Assembly: GCA_018389105.1 (NCBI GenBank) | Contig: JACATO010000926.1 | Coordinates: forward strand, 747,501 to 811,500 | DNA length: 64,000 nucleotides | From: Nautilus pompilius | Taxonomy: Eukaryota > Mollusca > Cephalopoda > Nautilida > Nautilidae | Reading direction: 5' to 3' | Shown here: piece by piece, positions 24,201 through 38,388 of the stretch | How positions within the stretch are numbered: the first letter of the stretch is position 1 | How the letters are laid out: each line of letters starts with the position of its first letter | The notes under the pieces: model-generated | What the model saw: only the letters and a program-made list of their open reading frames with translations | Database searches by the model: none | Told to the model about the DNA's origin: nothing | Translations under genes and position numbers: made by a program

Positions 24201-26150
24201 TCACGTTTATCTAATCCGTTAGCCTGCCACGCATTTTTAACCCCTAACCAACATTGTTTGTTTGTTTGTTGTTTTTTTTTTCTTTTTAACTTTAATTTTT
24301 TTTTATATATAGATTTTAAATCTAAATTGAAAATATCCCAACAAACTATTACACCAATATATGAGAAGTCTGTTTATAAGTACGTACCATTAGTCTCTGC
24401 AGTTCTACTCACGGTGATTTTGTCTGGGAATAAGCCGTTAAAGACATCCACAGAAAACAGTTGCAGGCGGCGAGGATCTTTCCCCTTTTACAATGTAATT
24501 CTTTAAAATTCTTTTCTATTTGGAATTTTTCCGTCGATAGTTGACCACGGTAATTTAATTTACATCAGCTTTTGATATCCGACCGGAAAGTTAGATCAGC
24601 TTTATTTTTTATGGAAATATTAAAGAGCGGAATGTTTTCTGACTGGGTGAGTGGGCAACAAAAAAAAATTAACATTTTGCCCGCGTATTTACAACTTATC
24701 CAGTGTATAAAGTTGCACCGGACACTCCGATTGTCTAGTGATGGTGAAGCTTCTTCTCTTAACCAAAGGAGATGGTCCGCTGAGATGTAGACCATAAGTT
24801 ATATCCAGCAGGCAGGCATCTCAGTCTGCGTTTCAAACTCTCCAGACATCAACAATTGATCTCACGACAGCTGGTATCTCGTGGAAAGAGTTTCCGTCGT
24901 TCCCATGTAGACTATTTCTTCGTCCACTTCTCAATGTCCTTAACACCGGCTTAAGAGATCTCCAACAGAACGCCGATTGCCTCTACATCTTTGCAGGGCT
25001 CCTTCGATTCACCAGGCATCGCCGGACACTCTGGTCGCTTCGTTCGGCGGATTATCCACCAAATCCACTAAATCCTCTCCAAAGTTGAACACGCTTTTTT
25101 TTTTTTTTTTTTAGCGTGCTGATTGCCGCACTTCAGAGCTATCTTCAAGAAACGGGATGCTGCTTTTCCAAGTACTGTTATTCTTGGCATCTGTGTCAAA
25201 CTGAAGAACGCACAAAATAGGAAATAGTCGTTATCCAGGTCACCTGACCGTTCTGCAGATATCCGCGCGGTACGTTCACCTGCAACTCACGGAGAAGGTG
25301 AATGGCGCCACTGGGAGATCAGCTGGCACATTAGAGGACCAGTACGGCTTGGGTTTGCTAAGCCCCTGCCATTATCGTTAGTTTTAGATGTCTCGATGCG
25401 AGAGCAGCATCACAACCTCAGCTAACCCGGACGGTGGTGGAGGTGGGACGTTCGGATTGGCACCTTGTCATCAGGCTGGAATCAGATCGCACTCAACCGT
25501 CTCTAATCAGCAGGTCGGAAACGAGAGCCGAAAGCGTAGTGGAAAGTTTGTCTAGCTGCCTGCAAAGTGGTCGCTTGACGAAAACTGCCTGGAGACCCGA
25601 TCCGAAGTTGTAACAGCCTCCTCCCCCCCTAACGTGTTTTAAAACACTGGAACGAAGAGAAGCCAGAGGTCCGAACGATACCATCAGGCAGCAGTTATAA
25701 AGAAGGGCGCGAACTCCAAGATGGACGAGGACACACCGTATATACTCGGTGGGGGGGGGGAAATCCCGACTGTCTTCACGCGGTAGAGTGGATCGAGTCA
25801 CCTGTGAGAAAGGAATATGGTAGACTTGGCCGTAGGCACAATGGCGTTGTAAGTTACGAGTCCGCCATGCAAAACACCGTTAGCGGCTTTTCAACATTGG
25901 AATGTCAATAACTATCACTTGTCCTGGTATATAGCGCAATTAAAAAATACACGGAAGGCTCAAAAGTCTGGAGCGTTAGTCGATTAACTGTCGACCACAA
26001 TTCCTCAGCATTCCGACATCCACCGCTAAAAGACGGTTAAAAGGAGTTGTACTGATTGCAACGATTGCCCAAGTAACGACTAGAAAGCCCTAGCTTAGGC
26101 GTAGTGACAAGAAATAGCCACTCGGCTGAGCTGAACGTCCGAAATACGCT
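21291..26150. other. Noncoding with a CpG-rich island near 22250-22950
   Basis: No confident gene in about 4.9 kb. The CpG-rich island around 22250-22950 holds two oppositely directed ATGs in strong Kozak context (see findings). Long ORFs at 23898-24506 (+) and 22249-22773 (-) have no recognisable domain. A T tract occurs at about 25096-25113, and a G run is at 24065-24078. Confidence 0.45.
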
Positions 26151-26310
26151 TTAGGACAGTGTGCCGTGGTTCGACGAGAGCAGGTTCTAGGCGACCACAG
26201 TCTGTTGTTATGAGAAAGGCTCGGGGAAACCATAAGGAGACCTGTGATTTCCCTACACCTGAGCACGGCGGTGAGAGTTGTCCTGCTGATGACTTAAAGA
26301 GACTGGTGGG
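26150..26310 (+). pseudogene. Possible highly decayed Tc1-like transposase scrap
   Basis: One frame reads VPWFDESRF followed by a stop. WxxDESRF is the first catalytic block of Tc1-like transposases (consensus FSDESRF). The sequence further on (YEKGSGKP) only loosely resembles the following YRRxGE region, and I see no terminal repeats. It could be a chance match; the call rests mainly on one 7-residue motif. Confidence 0.3.
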
Positions 26311-27100
26311 ATTCTCATAAGAAAGAGATCAATGTTCTGCAATGGCGTGAAATTCCGATCGTACTACAAAGACGATGTTCCGAAGCGCACTGATACACAA
26401 TACCTGGCTAGGGAAAAACTCGGAAGGACTTCTTAAAACCGTGGTAACCCTCTCCCCCCCCCACACACACAAACACTCATTCTTCAGATTTTAAATGAAC
26501 CCCCCCCATTCAAAACTTCCGTGATGACGGAAGAAATAAAGAAAAAATAGGACTAATGTCAATCAGCTATGGCTTACAACACAGTATTCTGACAATTTAC
26601 GGAACAGAGTGCCCGGAATATGTGCAGCGGTTACCCACATAAAAGGTGGCTACAGTGACAACGTTCCAAGTAACGGGTTACATGTTCTGCTACAAAGTTC
26701 ATCTGACCTTTCATGTTTTGTGGTTTTTTTTTGCCTGACTAACGCATTTTCACTAACAATTTAAGGTTTGAGACGGTATAAAACAGCGCTTTCGTGTGGT
26801 ATGATTTTAGTTTTGAACGCCAGTGTATATATTTACACGCAACCTCGATTCAGACTTTACCAGTTGGCCCCGCCAGTAAAGTTGAAAGCCATCAGATGTT
26901 GCCCTAAGAACACACTCCGGTCGCGGGAGAATAGAATTTCCGTGACCTTTCACTAACCAGATTACTTTGGTAGCGAGAGAATGTAGAAATATATTTTAAA
27001 AATTTGAGAGACCCCTCCACTATTTGATGATGCCCTGGATTTCACTCTGTCTCAAACGTAACTTGTCGACTCTTCATCTTTGCTGTTACGTTAAACAACA
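26310..27100. other. Noncoding, no gene seen
   Basis: Contains C-rich tracts (about 26453-26462 and 26499-26508). No recognisable ORF or repeat family. Confidence 0.5.
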
Positions 27101-27384
27101 GAGAGAGAGAGAGAGAGAGAGAGAAGAGAGAGAGGAGAGAGAGAGAGGAGAGAGAGAGAGAGATGACGTCAGGACAGGAGGAGGAGGGAGGGAGAGAGAG
27201 AGAGAGAGATATGACGTCAGGACAGAGAGATAGAGAGAGAGGAAGAGAGAGAGGAGAAGAGAGAGATGACGCGTCACAGACAGAGAGATGGAGAGAGAGA
27301 GAGAGAAGAGAGAGAGATGACGTCAGGACAGAGAGGATGGAGAGAAGAGAGAGAGAGAGTGAGAGAGAGAGAGAGAGAGGAGAG

Positions 27385-27422
<38 letters not shown>

Positions 27423-27452
27423 GTCAGGACAGAGAGATGGAGAGAGAGATTA
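27101..27452. repeat. (GA)n array with embedded TGACGTCAGGACAG units
   Basis: About 350 bp of GA-rich DNA. The unit GATGACGTCAGGACAGAG interrupts it with exact TGACGTCA cores at 27164, 27212, 27318 and 27419, plus a variant TGACGCGTCA at about 27268. ORFs through it encode only Arg/Glu-rich repeats. Confidence 0.93.
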
Positions 27453-30400
27453 GAAAAAGATTCATCTAGCGAAACATGTTCTTCCTCGCAAAGTGTGTAC
27501 AAGCCTTGAAATACAGTGACCTTAAATAAATAGAAATAATATAATAGAAAAGATAATTAATAAAAAGAGAGCAATTCCAACGCCAACGTCATCAACGTTG
27601 TTGGTACTCCACTGTAAAGTTACTCCCAGCTTTAAAAAAAAAGATATCCACATCATATTAATTCAAATCCGCTTATTAAAACAAGCGAAGGATTTTAACA
27701 TTCGGGTTTCACACCAGAGGGTCTCAGCTGAGCACTAATCCAACACGACAAGAACTAGCGCCATACTTCTATTTCTTTTAGCGAACTTAAAATTCGTAAT
27801 TGGCAGAAAGGATATGAAATGTAGCTACAAGCTAAAAAAAAAAAACTAGGGGTTTTATAAATGGACTGAGAGGAAACAGGTAAACTTACGTAGGTAGTTC
27901 AGAAGATAATCAATAAACATAAATGAATTATTTCACACCAGAAATACAAGCTGGCTGAGGTAGTTAAACAAGCACGTCTCTTCCGCGGTAGTAGCAGTAA
28001 ATGTATATCTGGGAGATTCAGTAATAAAGATTTACTAAATGATTAATCAACTGTCCCCTTTTTTTTTCATTAGTTTACTCTTTTTACCTATTTACTTTTC
28101 CCTTTCTAGCCCCTTATCCCGACGAAGAGCCACGGGTCGCTGCAGAAACCATGTCCAACATCCTTTCTTACCACGCTATCCAAGAGCAGCTCCCGTGCAA
28201 TTCGTCACTCGTCTAATTGCAATAACATTTAGAGATGGAAGCACTCCCCGACATTTCAGTTGCCTCATTAGCTGCGGCAGATGGTAATTTCGGGCGAGCA
28301 CTTCTCCAAACTCACGTGTGGTGGATAAAGCCCAGCACGCCTGAACGCCCACCAAGCTTCTAGAACCGGTAGGGTTTCACAGCGCCCCTGCGAGCGGTCT
28401 GTCTCCAACCATGTCGCGGCTCCGCTCCCATAACGGAAAGTTTGTGTGTACACACCAGTCCACAGATGCAAAACTACTTCTGGCAAGTAATTAACTCGCA
28501 GTCTACGACCTATGATTACTTCAGATATTTGACAGAAAACTCTCGTTTGACGACCACCTTGACAAGCGTGGACAGGCGGTGGCTACCTAGTTACGATGAA
28601 CTCTTTGACGAGGGAGACAGTAAACTTCGCCGCCTGCCGGAAATGAGCGGAACAGAAATTGGGAAAACAGCGAAAAACCACGTATGACCAACTCCGTCAG
28701 TTATCTTTGGGGAGTTTGTCCTCTGAGGAGTGTGATCGTATTTAACAGACCGTAGGCAATTATGTCGAGTTTTTTTTTTTTTTTTCCTTTCTCTTATTAT
28801 TATTCCAAATAAAGAACGCGCGTTGGATCACGTGACACGACAACGCAGCAAGCCTGGAAAGATCATGTTCTGTTTTGCAATGACAACGAAGTTGAAAATA
28901 ACGCAGTAAAAAAAAAAGGAGGTGGGGGGTGTTTGTAATATAAACAGGTGAAAGGCCAGTTAATTGTACTAAGATATGCAGTGTAAAAATCGCACGTAAT
29001 CTCGCAGAATTGTCCAGTACAAAATACCAGTCCTCCGCACCACCTTAATGTTCGTTTACAGACGTCCACGGTATATTAGACTAAGTCATTGCTGTAACGA
29101 TTTGAAAGCCATTTATCCATGTTCCAGATGCTTGAAGGCTTTATTAAGGATAGTTGCAGTAACATTTAACTTTTTCAGCTCGTTCTTCCCACCTCCTTTA
29201 AATAAATTTCCTCTGAAGGTAAAGAAACGGAACAAAAAATAAAATTTGGTTAATTTGACGCAATCGACATCCAACCAACAGAGAGCTTCTGTCTTGTCAA
29301 GATAGGCGGGTTTGCGTCGCTAGATGCTACGAAGAATTGTCTGAAACGAAAACACTGCTCCCGCTCAGAGAATCATCTGGAACTTTTACCGGTTACGATG
29401 AAACAACGTTCGTCGCGCCATCTGCAGGAAAGAATTTCGAGCACAGTCGATGACTGGCGTGTGGATAATCGGATGAAGTTAGAACTGACGAGTAAAACAA
29501 TCAGACAAGCGACCCAGGTGCAAACGGAAGACTGAAAACCAATTAAGAACGGCAGGGGTTATTTTGGTAGTAGCGAGAGAACGGAAGTCTGCGAGTTCGT
29601 CGGAATTTGTTTACGTCATATTGCGGCTTGGGGAGGGGTCGGGGACCGCTCATGTAATCTTCAGCGGACAGAAAAAGTCGGTACTATTTACACAGACAGA
29701 CCCTTTGAAGCCCGACGTGACCGCCCACCCGGAGACTTTCTGCATCCCAGTCCGAACCGGCAGCTGAACCACCTCCTGGTTTCTCCGTGTTGTCCGGATT
29801 CGATCGAGTAGCGGTTTTGAGCAAATCCGCGGCCAGACAGATGGAAGATTCCCCTCCCTCCCCCAATGAAGATGCCGATAAACGCGAAAATAATATCCTT
29901 TTTCTTTAAAATGTATTCTTAGTAACGCAAAAGAGAAGAACCGGAAAATGCAGACCGGACGATTTCGTAGACAACACTTTGGTCTTTACGCCATTTAAAC
30001 GTTAAGCTTCCCGGTGACAGGTTGACAGGGTCCAGGTCCCCTCCCACCACGGCCTAATACTTCTGTTACACCAGTAAACACACACTGGCTGAATCTCGTG
30101 ACGGGCGAAATAGAATCTCATCGTCAGGGAGGAGACATGTCTGCAGGCATCTTACAGATCATCAAAATATTTTCCCTTCCGTCATTTTAAGAGCATTCAC
30201 TTCCGAGCCGCATACACCGAGATGTTTCGCGGCTGATGGCTGAAGTAATTCGCATTATCGTCGACACAGTCAGCTGCAAAGTCGGCCGGCGAGGAGAGTG
30301 GGGTACTCTCAGCGTAGAGCGCAGGGAATGGTCGCGAACAGCTGATATTTCTAGTTTGTTTTTTTATTATAAAAATACGAGGAAAAGGGAGTGGTGTGTG

Positions 30401-30516
30401 GGAAAGAAACTTTCTTTCTAACACTTTTCAGAGGGTGCTAGAACCCGAAATTAAAATCTGAAGAGTTTGTGGTTTAAAATACTTTTCTTATCTCTCTTTT
30501 TAGACATTCTTCTTCC
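27453..30516. other. Noncoding, no gene seen
   Basis: About 3 kb with no supported gene. A-tract near 27833-27845, T-tract near 28770-28785. An ORF at 28442-28687 and CpG-richer DNA at 29280-29830 show no recognisable domain. Confidence 0.5.
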
Positions 30517-30569
<53 letters not shown>

Positions 30570-30579
30570 TATTATTATT
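30517..30579. repeat. (ATT)n microsatellite
   Basis: About 20 ATT units with one slipped register near 30567. Confidence 0.95.
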
Positions 30580-31394
30580 TCTGCAAATAAAAAGCCTAAG
30601 AAACCCAGAACCTTGAGATCGCGGGATTATATCCCGATCGGTATATTCAGGAAAAAAATATATAATGCGAGTGTAGGTAGATTCGGTGAGATGGAAATAC
30701 ATTCAAGGAGGGAAGAAATAAAAGATTCTGGACCGACTTTGAAAGGGTTAAGCGACTGCACATTTTCAGATATATATAAGAAGAGATAAAAAGAAAAAAA
30801 TAAATTATAAAATAACTCAATTTTTTCCTTTAAAAAGCTAAGGATTCTTTTAGCTGTCATAAGAATGTAGACAAATGTTTTCCAGTCTGAGTCTAAAAAT
30901 AGGGGGCGCGCAAAGGCAACACATTGAGATATTTGAAGTTCCACAATTTTTGCTGCTGCTGCTCTAAATAACAAATTAATGTAACAGATGGACTAAAATC
31001 TCCTTGATATTGTAATTTGACAAAGCAATTAGGGTATCTGTCAGTGAGACTGATAGATCAGCCGACTGTATAAAGGGAAAAGAAGGTGAGATAATATAAC
31101 AGCTACCGAACTGTTGTAGATCCGGTAAGACAACATGATTTTAAAATGGTTAGTTTAGCTAAAAAAACGTAAACAGTAAACATTGACTTTCTATTAGTGA
31201 CGGCGGGGTTGTGTTTCGTGCGGTAATTCAAAGTGTCGGCTTCCTGTCAGAACTGTCGTAATGGCTGATCACGTTCTGCACTTCGCCTCGTGGCTAATTA
31301 AAGGGCCGGGGGGAGCGGACATTGGAGTATCGGATGTAGCTGAGCTCCTTGCAGTGAGTCACTTACCGTCTGCTCTTCCCAGCGCAGGGGTTAC
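30580..31394. other. Noncoding, no gene seen
   Basis: AT-rich, then GC-richer toward 31290. No recognisable ORF. Confidence 0.5.
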
Positions 31395-31570
31395 CTTTCT
31401 TCTTTGAAATAACGTGCGTCTACTTCGACTCGCAGTGGCGGCGGCGGCGGCGGGGTCGGGGCACTGCTTACATCGGCGCGGGTGAAGTCCTCGTCGTCTA
31501 CGCCGTTAACGCTTTCGCAGTTATCTCCCTTAGATTGGGAAAACCGTTTTCCTTCGCTGACCAGCAGTTG
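31395..31570 (-). CDS. Candidate internal exon of unknown gene
   Basis: On the minus strand an acceptor (GATTTTTGCAG) precedes base 31570 and a donor (AAAG|GTAACC) follows base 31395. The 176-bp interval between them is open in one frame. The frame reads QLLVSEGKRFSQSKGDNCE, continues with an acidic stretch and ends with a run of seven prolines encoded by CCG repeats and then VEVDARYFKEE. No domain is recognised. The evidence is splice signals plus protein-like composition; the proline run comes from a small trinucleotide repeat. No flanking exon was identified, so this is a lead only. Confidence 0.27.
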
Positions 31571-33466
31571 CTGCAAAAATCGCGCAGATGGACGTGGAAA
31601 TTCGAATTTAAAAATTCGTGTCCTTCATTTACGCTGTGCTTTTTTTTTTTTTTTTAATCTAAAAAAGTTGAGCACTGTCCGATGTACGTTCCACTGGGGT
31701 GAAGGGAGGTCATAGCCACGCTGGCGGTATAAGGTGAAGATGAGGCATCACGGTCTCTGGCCCCGGAAATTACTGAACTGCTAAAAAGATAAAATGCAAC
31801 TTTAAAAAAAAATTAATGAATAAACAAATTAATTAATTATTTTTGTAATAATAATAAAGTTACCCAGCGGCTCTTTTAATTTATTTTAAACTTGATTTTA
31901 AACAAGAGTATTCCATATTAACTCCGCTCAGCAGCAAATGCCTCGTTACGAGTTCTTACTTCCGGTTCGAGCAGATAATTTAAACGATAGTTCCGAGTAA
32001 AGAATACAGTACTCGCTGAAGGTGCTGGCGATATCTTTCGCGGTCTGTATCTTCTAGAACCATGGATGAAAAAGATAGGCCGGACATATATATATTTTGT
32101 TGATTTTGTCTGCCCTACCTTGGGCCGGTATTACGTCGTGTGTCAAATCCACCAAGGGAGGTGGTCCTCATTTTCCTATTCCCCTGTCGTGTCCAGGGAT
32201 GAGTTGTCGCCCCGCAGAGAGCAGAAACGACACGAGGATACGTTTGCTTCAGATCAGTACGGAAGAAGCAGATTGTATACAACTACTTGTAATAATAAAG
32301 AGAAAGGATAAGATGTAAAAAGGGGGGTTATATACCGTCTGTTCAGAGCCGGCGCCAGAGCACCCATCAAAGAGGTTGACGAATTTAAATGGCCAGCTGC
32401 GGAGAAACTGGCTTGGTATTTTACAATTATTATTAGTGGCTTAGCAGCTTGCTGTACTGCAGTACTGACCTCCTCCCGAGCGTAAATTCTGTCAAAAAAT
32501 ACACAAAAATAACTCTCCCCCCCCCCACCTCCCGCGACATAAGTCTGGTTCTGAGTTTCGGTAGGTAAAATACTTTTTAAAACAAACAGACGGCTGTGTA
32601 CGGTGTTGAGCAAGTCAGGTGCCGATTCGCTGTCTAAACATGCAAAGAACTGCGAAAGTTCTTCGAGTTCTAACTTTAATTTTGAAAAAAAAATGGCAAT
32701 GACAAAAGTGAAAGTGACTAAAACTAGCTGAACGAATATTGTTTTTTTTTAAAAAATAAAAAAGGTTTATCTGAGAATCTGGTGATCGGCGACTAGGTGA
32801 AAGGACATGAAGACGCCTTCCCAGCTCAGCGGTTCGGCCACTCTCGGTGCTTTGTCCGGGTGTGTTGGAGAGCGGCTCAATCTCTGAGAACAGCGGCTGG
32901 CTCCACTAGAGAACGCCTTGGCCGAACATCTGCTGCAGACGGTGAAGTGTACACATTTGTACAGCGCGGGTGGTTTCCGTAATAATAGTTAGCATTCGTA
33001 AGCTGTGTAAACGCAAATAAATTTGACAACTTTCTGCTAATCAGAACAGTTTCCATGAGCTGGTTCTTTGTTGTAAAATGATTTTATGTACAAACTATTT
33101 TCTGCAGATTTTCAATTTGATAATTACTCTGTTTTTAGCTGGAATTACACAATTAGGAAGATTCGACTTTGTTTGGCTTCCTTAATTTTAAAATAAAGTT
33201 TCCTTATTTTATACTTCAAGAAAGTTTTTTTCGCCAGCTGGAATCCTGGACTAAGAGGACTTCGGTCTGTACAGTTCGTGGTTTGTGCATGCAATAATAA
33301 CTAAGCCAGACAATGGTAATGACAGTCACAGTTACAGCCTGTCAGAAGCTGACAGTTAGTCATCTTTTGTGTGGTTATAGAAGACCGGGAAGATGGCAAA
33401 TTGTTGCAGAAAAGAACTTCCCTTCTCAATAGTGTACCAAAAAATCAAGCACCTCTTTCCGGGGAT
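31571..33466. other. Noncoding, no gene seen
   Basis: Mixed composition, T tract near 31638-31656 and a T/A palindrome near 32741-32763. No ORF recognised. Confidence 0.5.
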
Positions 33467-34427
<961 letters not shown>

Positions 34428-34837
34428 GGAAGAGAGAAAGAAGAGATGACGTCAGTACGGAGAGAGATGATGTCAGAGAGAGAGAAGAGATGACGTCAGT
34501 ACGGAGAGAGATGATGTCAGAGAGAGAGAGAAGAGATGACGTCAGTACGGAGAGAGATGATGTCAGAGAGAGAGAAGAGATGACGTCAGTACGGAGAGAG
34601 AGGATGTCAGAGAGAGAAAGAAGAGATGACGTCAGTACGGAGAGAGATGATGTCAGAGAGAGAAAGAAGAGATGACGTCAGTACGGAGAGAGATGATGTC
34701 AGAGAGAGAAAGAAGAGATGACGCAGTACGGAGAGAGATGATGTCAGAGAGAGAGAGAAGAGATGATGTCAGAGAGAGAAAGAAGAGATGACGTCAGTAC
34801 GGAGAGAGATGATGTCAGAGAGAGAGAGAGAGAGAAG
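34428..34837. repeat. 44-46 bp minisatellite of TGACGTCAGTACGG and TGATGTCAGAG in GA context
   Basis: About nine units, each GATGACGTCAGTACGGAGAG followed by GATGATGTCAGAG and a GA run. Exact TGACGTCA cores lie at 34447, 34491, 34537, 34581, 34627, 34673 and 34789. One unit has lost a T (TGACGCAG near 34719) and one lacks the first half. The ORF through it is Arg/Glu/Asp/Val repeat. Confidence 0.95.
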
Positions 34838-37594
34838 ATTCGGACATCTCGCCTGTCTCTATCCGCTGCCTTTCTGCGACTCACGGGACATCGTCTCTCA
34901 GAACAGGAGATGATGGACAGCACGATCTCGCTCGTTCCACGGTATCGTTGGTCGCCATTACCTTACTCGATATTAGAAGACGAAAGATCGTCAGTGCGAG
35001 GTGGTACACGCGTTAGCGATAAGGCGGCTTGTTTCAAAAACAATCCAATGAAACGTATTGTCGAAAGTTCTCAGTTCTTTTTTTTTTTTCTTTTCGTGGT
35101 TTTCAAATTAGATTAAAGAACGAGTCTGGAAAAAAAAAAAAAAAAGACCAAATCCACAACTGATTCCGTCTTAAATATAATCCCAATCTAATATAATCTT
35201 TCAGCGATGCGTACCGGTAAGTCAAACTGCGCTTATTTACTGCGTAATGCGGCTATTGCATTATGGGAAAAGGCTATTGCATTATGGGGAAAAGCTATAG
35301 TCTACATGAATGATTTTATTATTTTAATATAAATAGTTTGTTTCTTTTTTTAAATTTGTACTGTTAAAAGACGTCAACCGACTGTTACCACACATCCCTC
35401 TGCTCACCTTTTACCCGCGTCGGCCTTAGAAACCTCAAAGATCTCGGTCGTAAGTAAACACTAGTTTTAATTTCTATTTTTTCCTAGTATAAATAGATAG
35501 ACTTTGTGTTGCAGATTTTAAATGGTTTGCATTTCGGATTACGAAAGGAGCTGCTCGTCGACTGGTCCTATGCAGTCGTCTCCGAGGCCCCCGGACCTCA
35601 CTCACGGGACTGACTACTCTCTTTCAAAGGCTCGTGTTAAGGTGCCCGATTCTCCTGCAACCTTTTGATTCTTCACGGACATTAACCGTATTTGCGGAGC
35701 TGCCATGGCGATTATAAGCTGCCGGCTGCTTTTATAATATCGTGGCTGTCGTCGCGCGAAAATCGCATTTGAGGCCTCGCTGACAGTCAGTCAGTTCACT
35801 TCTCAAGACAGGACATTATCTTTTCTTCTTAAAGCGTCCGCCAACCGGTTATTTTCTCGCATATATTAGGACGATATATATATACAGGAGATAGGTTTTC
35901 ATCTGTCAAGGGATTCCTGCTGCGTCTTGATTTCTCTGCCAACAAGTAGTCGCCATGGTCGAGATGAGATTCACAGTGACGTTTACACAGAGTGTGACCC
36001 GCTGATCTGCGTTACTAATCCTAAGCGAACCTATAATATTGGCCCATAATTCTACAGGGGAGGGAGGGAGGGAGCCAGTCACCTATCTCTTCCGTCCCTG
36101 CCAGCAGCTCGGTGGTACAGCGGCCTGGGGTAGGCGGGTTTTATAACCGAGCACCAGCAGTAAAGAAGATTCCCGCGAGCCTCCCGCGGAGTCATTAGGC
36201 GTCGTAGCGCCATCCCCCGCCCTTCCACTCTTCCCGGTAGGGTTTTCCATAAACCCGAGGTTTATTGCATAAATACTGACAGCGTGTTTATCTTTCTCAA
36301 TATCTCATGCTTATTAATTCATTTATCGATGGGAACACATCGCTCGCCGCCACACGTGTTAAAGCAGTCGGCGGTGATCACAGGGCGGTTCCGGACGCTG
36401 AGCGGATGGAGAAAACAGAGCCCATCTTCCAACTCCACCATCCTTTGTTTGCTCTAATGATCGAGCGATGTGGTATAACATCGTATTTTTCTTTTTTGGC
36501 ATATTTATCCAAATCATTCTCCAAACATTAATCCCTAAGAATTGAGGAATAAATCGGACGCCTACGCCAAAAAAAAAAGTACCTTGTCGACCGTGGATCT
36601 TGCTTGAAATAGTCTTCGCGTTCGGTTTGTCGCGAATAGTATCCGAAAACTGGCTGGCTGACCGGGAGCCGACGCTCAGCTTCTCGGACACCGCATCCCC
36701 CCCACGTGAAGTTGCTCACGTCAGCCCTGCACGTGACCGCTTTGCGGACATCGTCATCTTCTCCCGGTGATCAGCTCCAACCGCTGTAGCTATTCCTTCT
36801 GGAAATTAGAACCGCGGAGGGGGGCGTTCATTGTAGCAAAGCAGAATGTGAAATAAAACAATATTTTTTCTTCTTTCTAAGTCGGCGTAAAATTTGTAAT
36901 GTGTGTTAGGTCCCTTCTCGTGTTAACTCGGCTAGAAGGAAGCTCGCTAACTGACCCTATAATATCCGAGTTCGTACGCAAGGAAAAAACGTACTAGACG
37001 AGAATTTATTTTATGACAGACTAGAAGACTAAAAGATCATCTTCACGTGTTGTTCACATGACATTTACTTCACTGCTGTTCATATTTAATGTCATATAAA
37101 TGCCGTTTAAAGGCGGGTATTTCGGTTCTTTGCAGCAGCCATTAAGGGTCTTTCAAAAAGTTTACTTTTCACCCACTAGTCTTCTTAAAGTAATAATACG
37201 GATAGCTTCATCAGGGTTTACTCGGTTGAATTAAAAGGTAATTTTTATACGTCCACTGTGTAAAATTACACCTTCACACTGATTCAGTGTGGAGTAGATT
37301 CATTGGCAGGCAATTCGGATTGTAGCCAATAGGTCGTTTTATGATGCCACAAGCTTCATCTCTTATATCAGTGTCTACCCATCACGTATTTTCCAAGTTG
37401 TTAAATGGTAGTTTGCTTTGTATAACAACCAACTACTGATCCACGTAGTTTTTGTGTTTTTTTTAAATAACAGAAATGAACGAACTGTGAAATCACATAC
37501 AGGTAACCGTCGTTAATACAGTATACCCTGCCACACCCATTAACGAATGATGTAACATCTGATCAATTTTTAAATGTTTCAGGTGTGGTTTTGC
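34838..37594. other. Noncoding with a small direct repeat at 35250-35300
   Basis: About 2.7 kb with no supported gene. A 22-bp unit GGCTATTGCATTATGGGAAA is repeated twice plus a partial third at about 35251-35300. CpG-richer DNA lies at 35520-36250. A short inverted repeat (GCTCGGT / ACCGAGC, about 36107-36152) is present. Confidence 0.5.
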
Positions 37595-38265
37595 ACAGTG
37601 GCAAAGAAAATTTTAAGAACGATGAGAGAACAAACATAAATTGACAGACAAAATATGTAAAAAATAGCCATTCCAGCGGCCTGGACACTACACTGACAGA
37701 AAAGCGATTTCTTGTTCATTCGATTGACGTATAGATCAGCACGATCGCTTTTCTGACATTTTGACGGAGTTTCGTGGCGACAAAAGCTAAAGAACGGATC
37801 ATTAAACTTCTTGAAATTTTGTCACAATCACCCACACCCCCCCCAATATTTAGTGATTACATGAGATGAACAAATCGAGGACGTATTAACGTTCGTTCAC
37901 GCAGCCACAAATACCGATCACAGCCTGAAAACGTTTAATGATGAAGACCACGGAACGGACACTCTGGTCCATGCAAACATCGTCTCGAGTCGACTGAATA
38001 GTCTGGAACAAACGGCTCGAATTTCCAGGCTCTTCTCTTAATGCTTTACCGTTCCGTAGATTTTCTATTGGTTCAAATCGGGTCTTTGAACTAGACACTT
38101 TAAAGCTGGGGAGATGCTGCTAGATGATGGCTGCCGAATGCTACAGATCGTTACCATCTTATAGAATCCAGTTGAGATGTGAGTTGCAGGCAGGCCACAG
38201 AATATGGTATTAGTATATGGATCAGAATGTCCAAGTAAACAAATTGATCAATGCATACGATTAAC
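37595..38265 (-). mobile_element. Truncated Tc1-like element, minus orientation
   Basis: Begins at a CAGTGGC terminus, then an arm at about 37595-37790 that is about 97% identical over 120 bp to the left arm at 14191-14403. Inward, the minus strand encodes transposase remnants in order from the right: DQFVYLDIL at about 38235, FKDPI then NPIENL-like text near 38070, and at 37886-38098 the C-terminal block RLFQTIQSTRDDV with FIIKRFQAVIGICGC, matching the Tc1 pattern of SMPRRxxAVI then GG. The N-terminal half and the second arm are absent, so the element is truncated near 38265. Confidence 0.82.
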
Positions 38266-38388
38266 AGGGGGGGGCGGCTCTCCTGTTTCTTTTTCCGGAC
38301 AAACAGCCATACCGTAGCGGAACCGTTCTAACCTTTGCTTGTCGGTTTGGTACACTTAGGATGGAATGCTTCGCCGAATCTTCTCCGG

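Noticed and set aside
23898-24506. 202-codon ORF
   Set aside because: Contains low-complexity Phe/Leu segments from T tracts, no recognised domain, no start or splice support.
36107-36152. Short inverted repeat GCTCGGT/ACCGAGC with tRNA-like TGGTACAGCGG
   Set aside because: Only 7 bp of stem with a large unpaired interior; could be chance.
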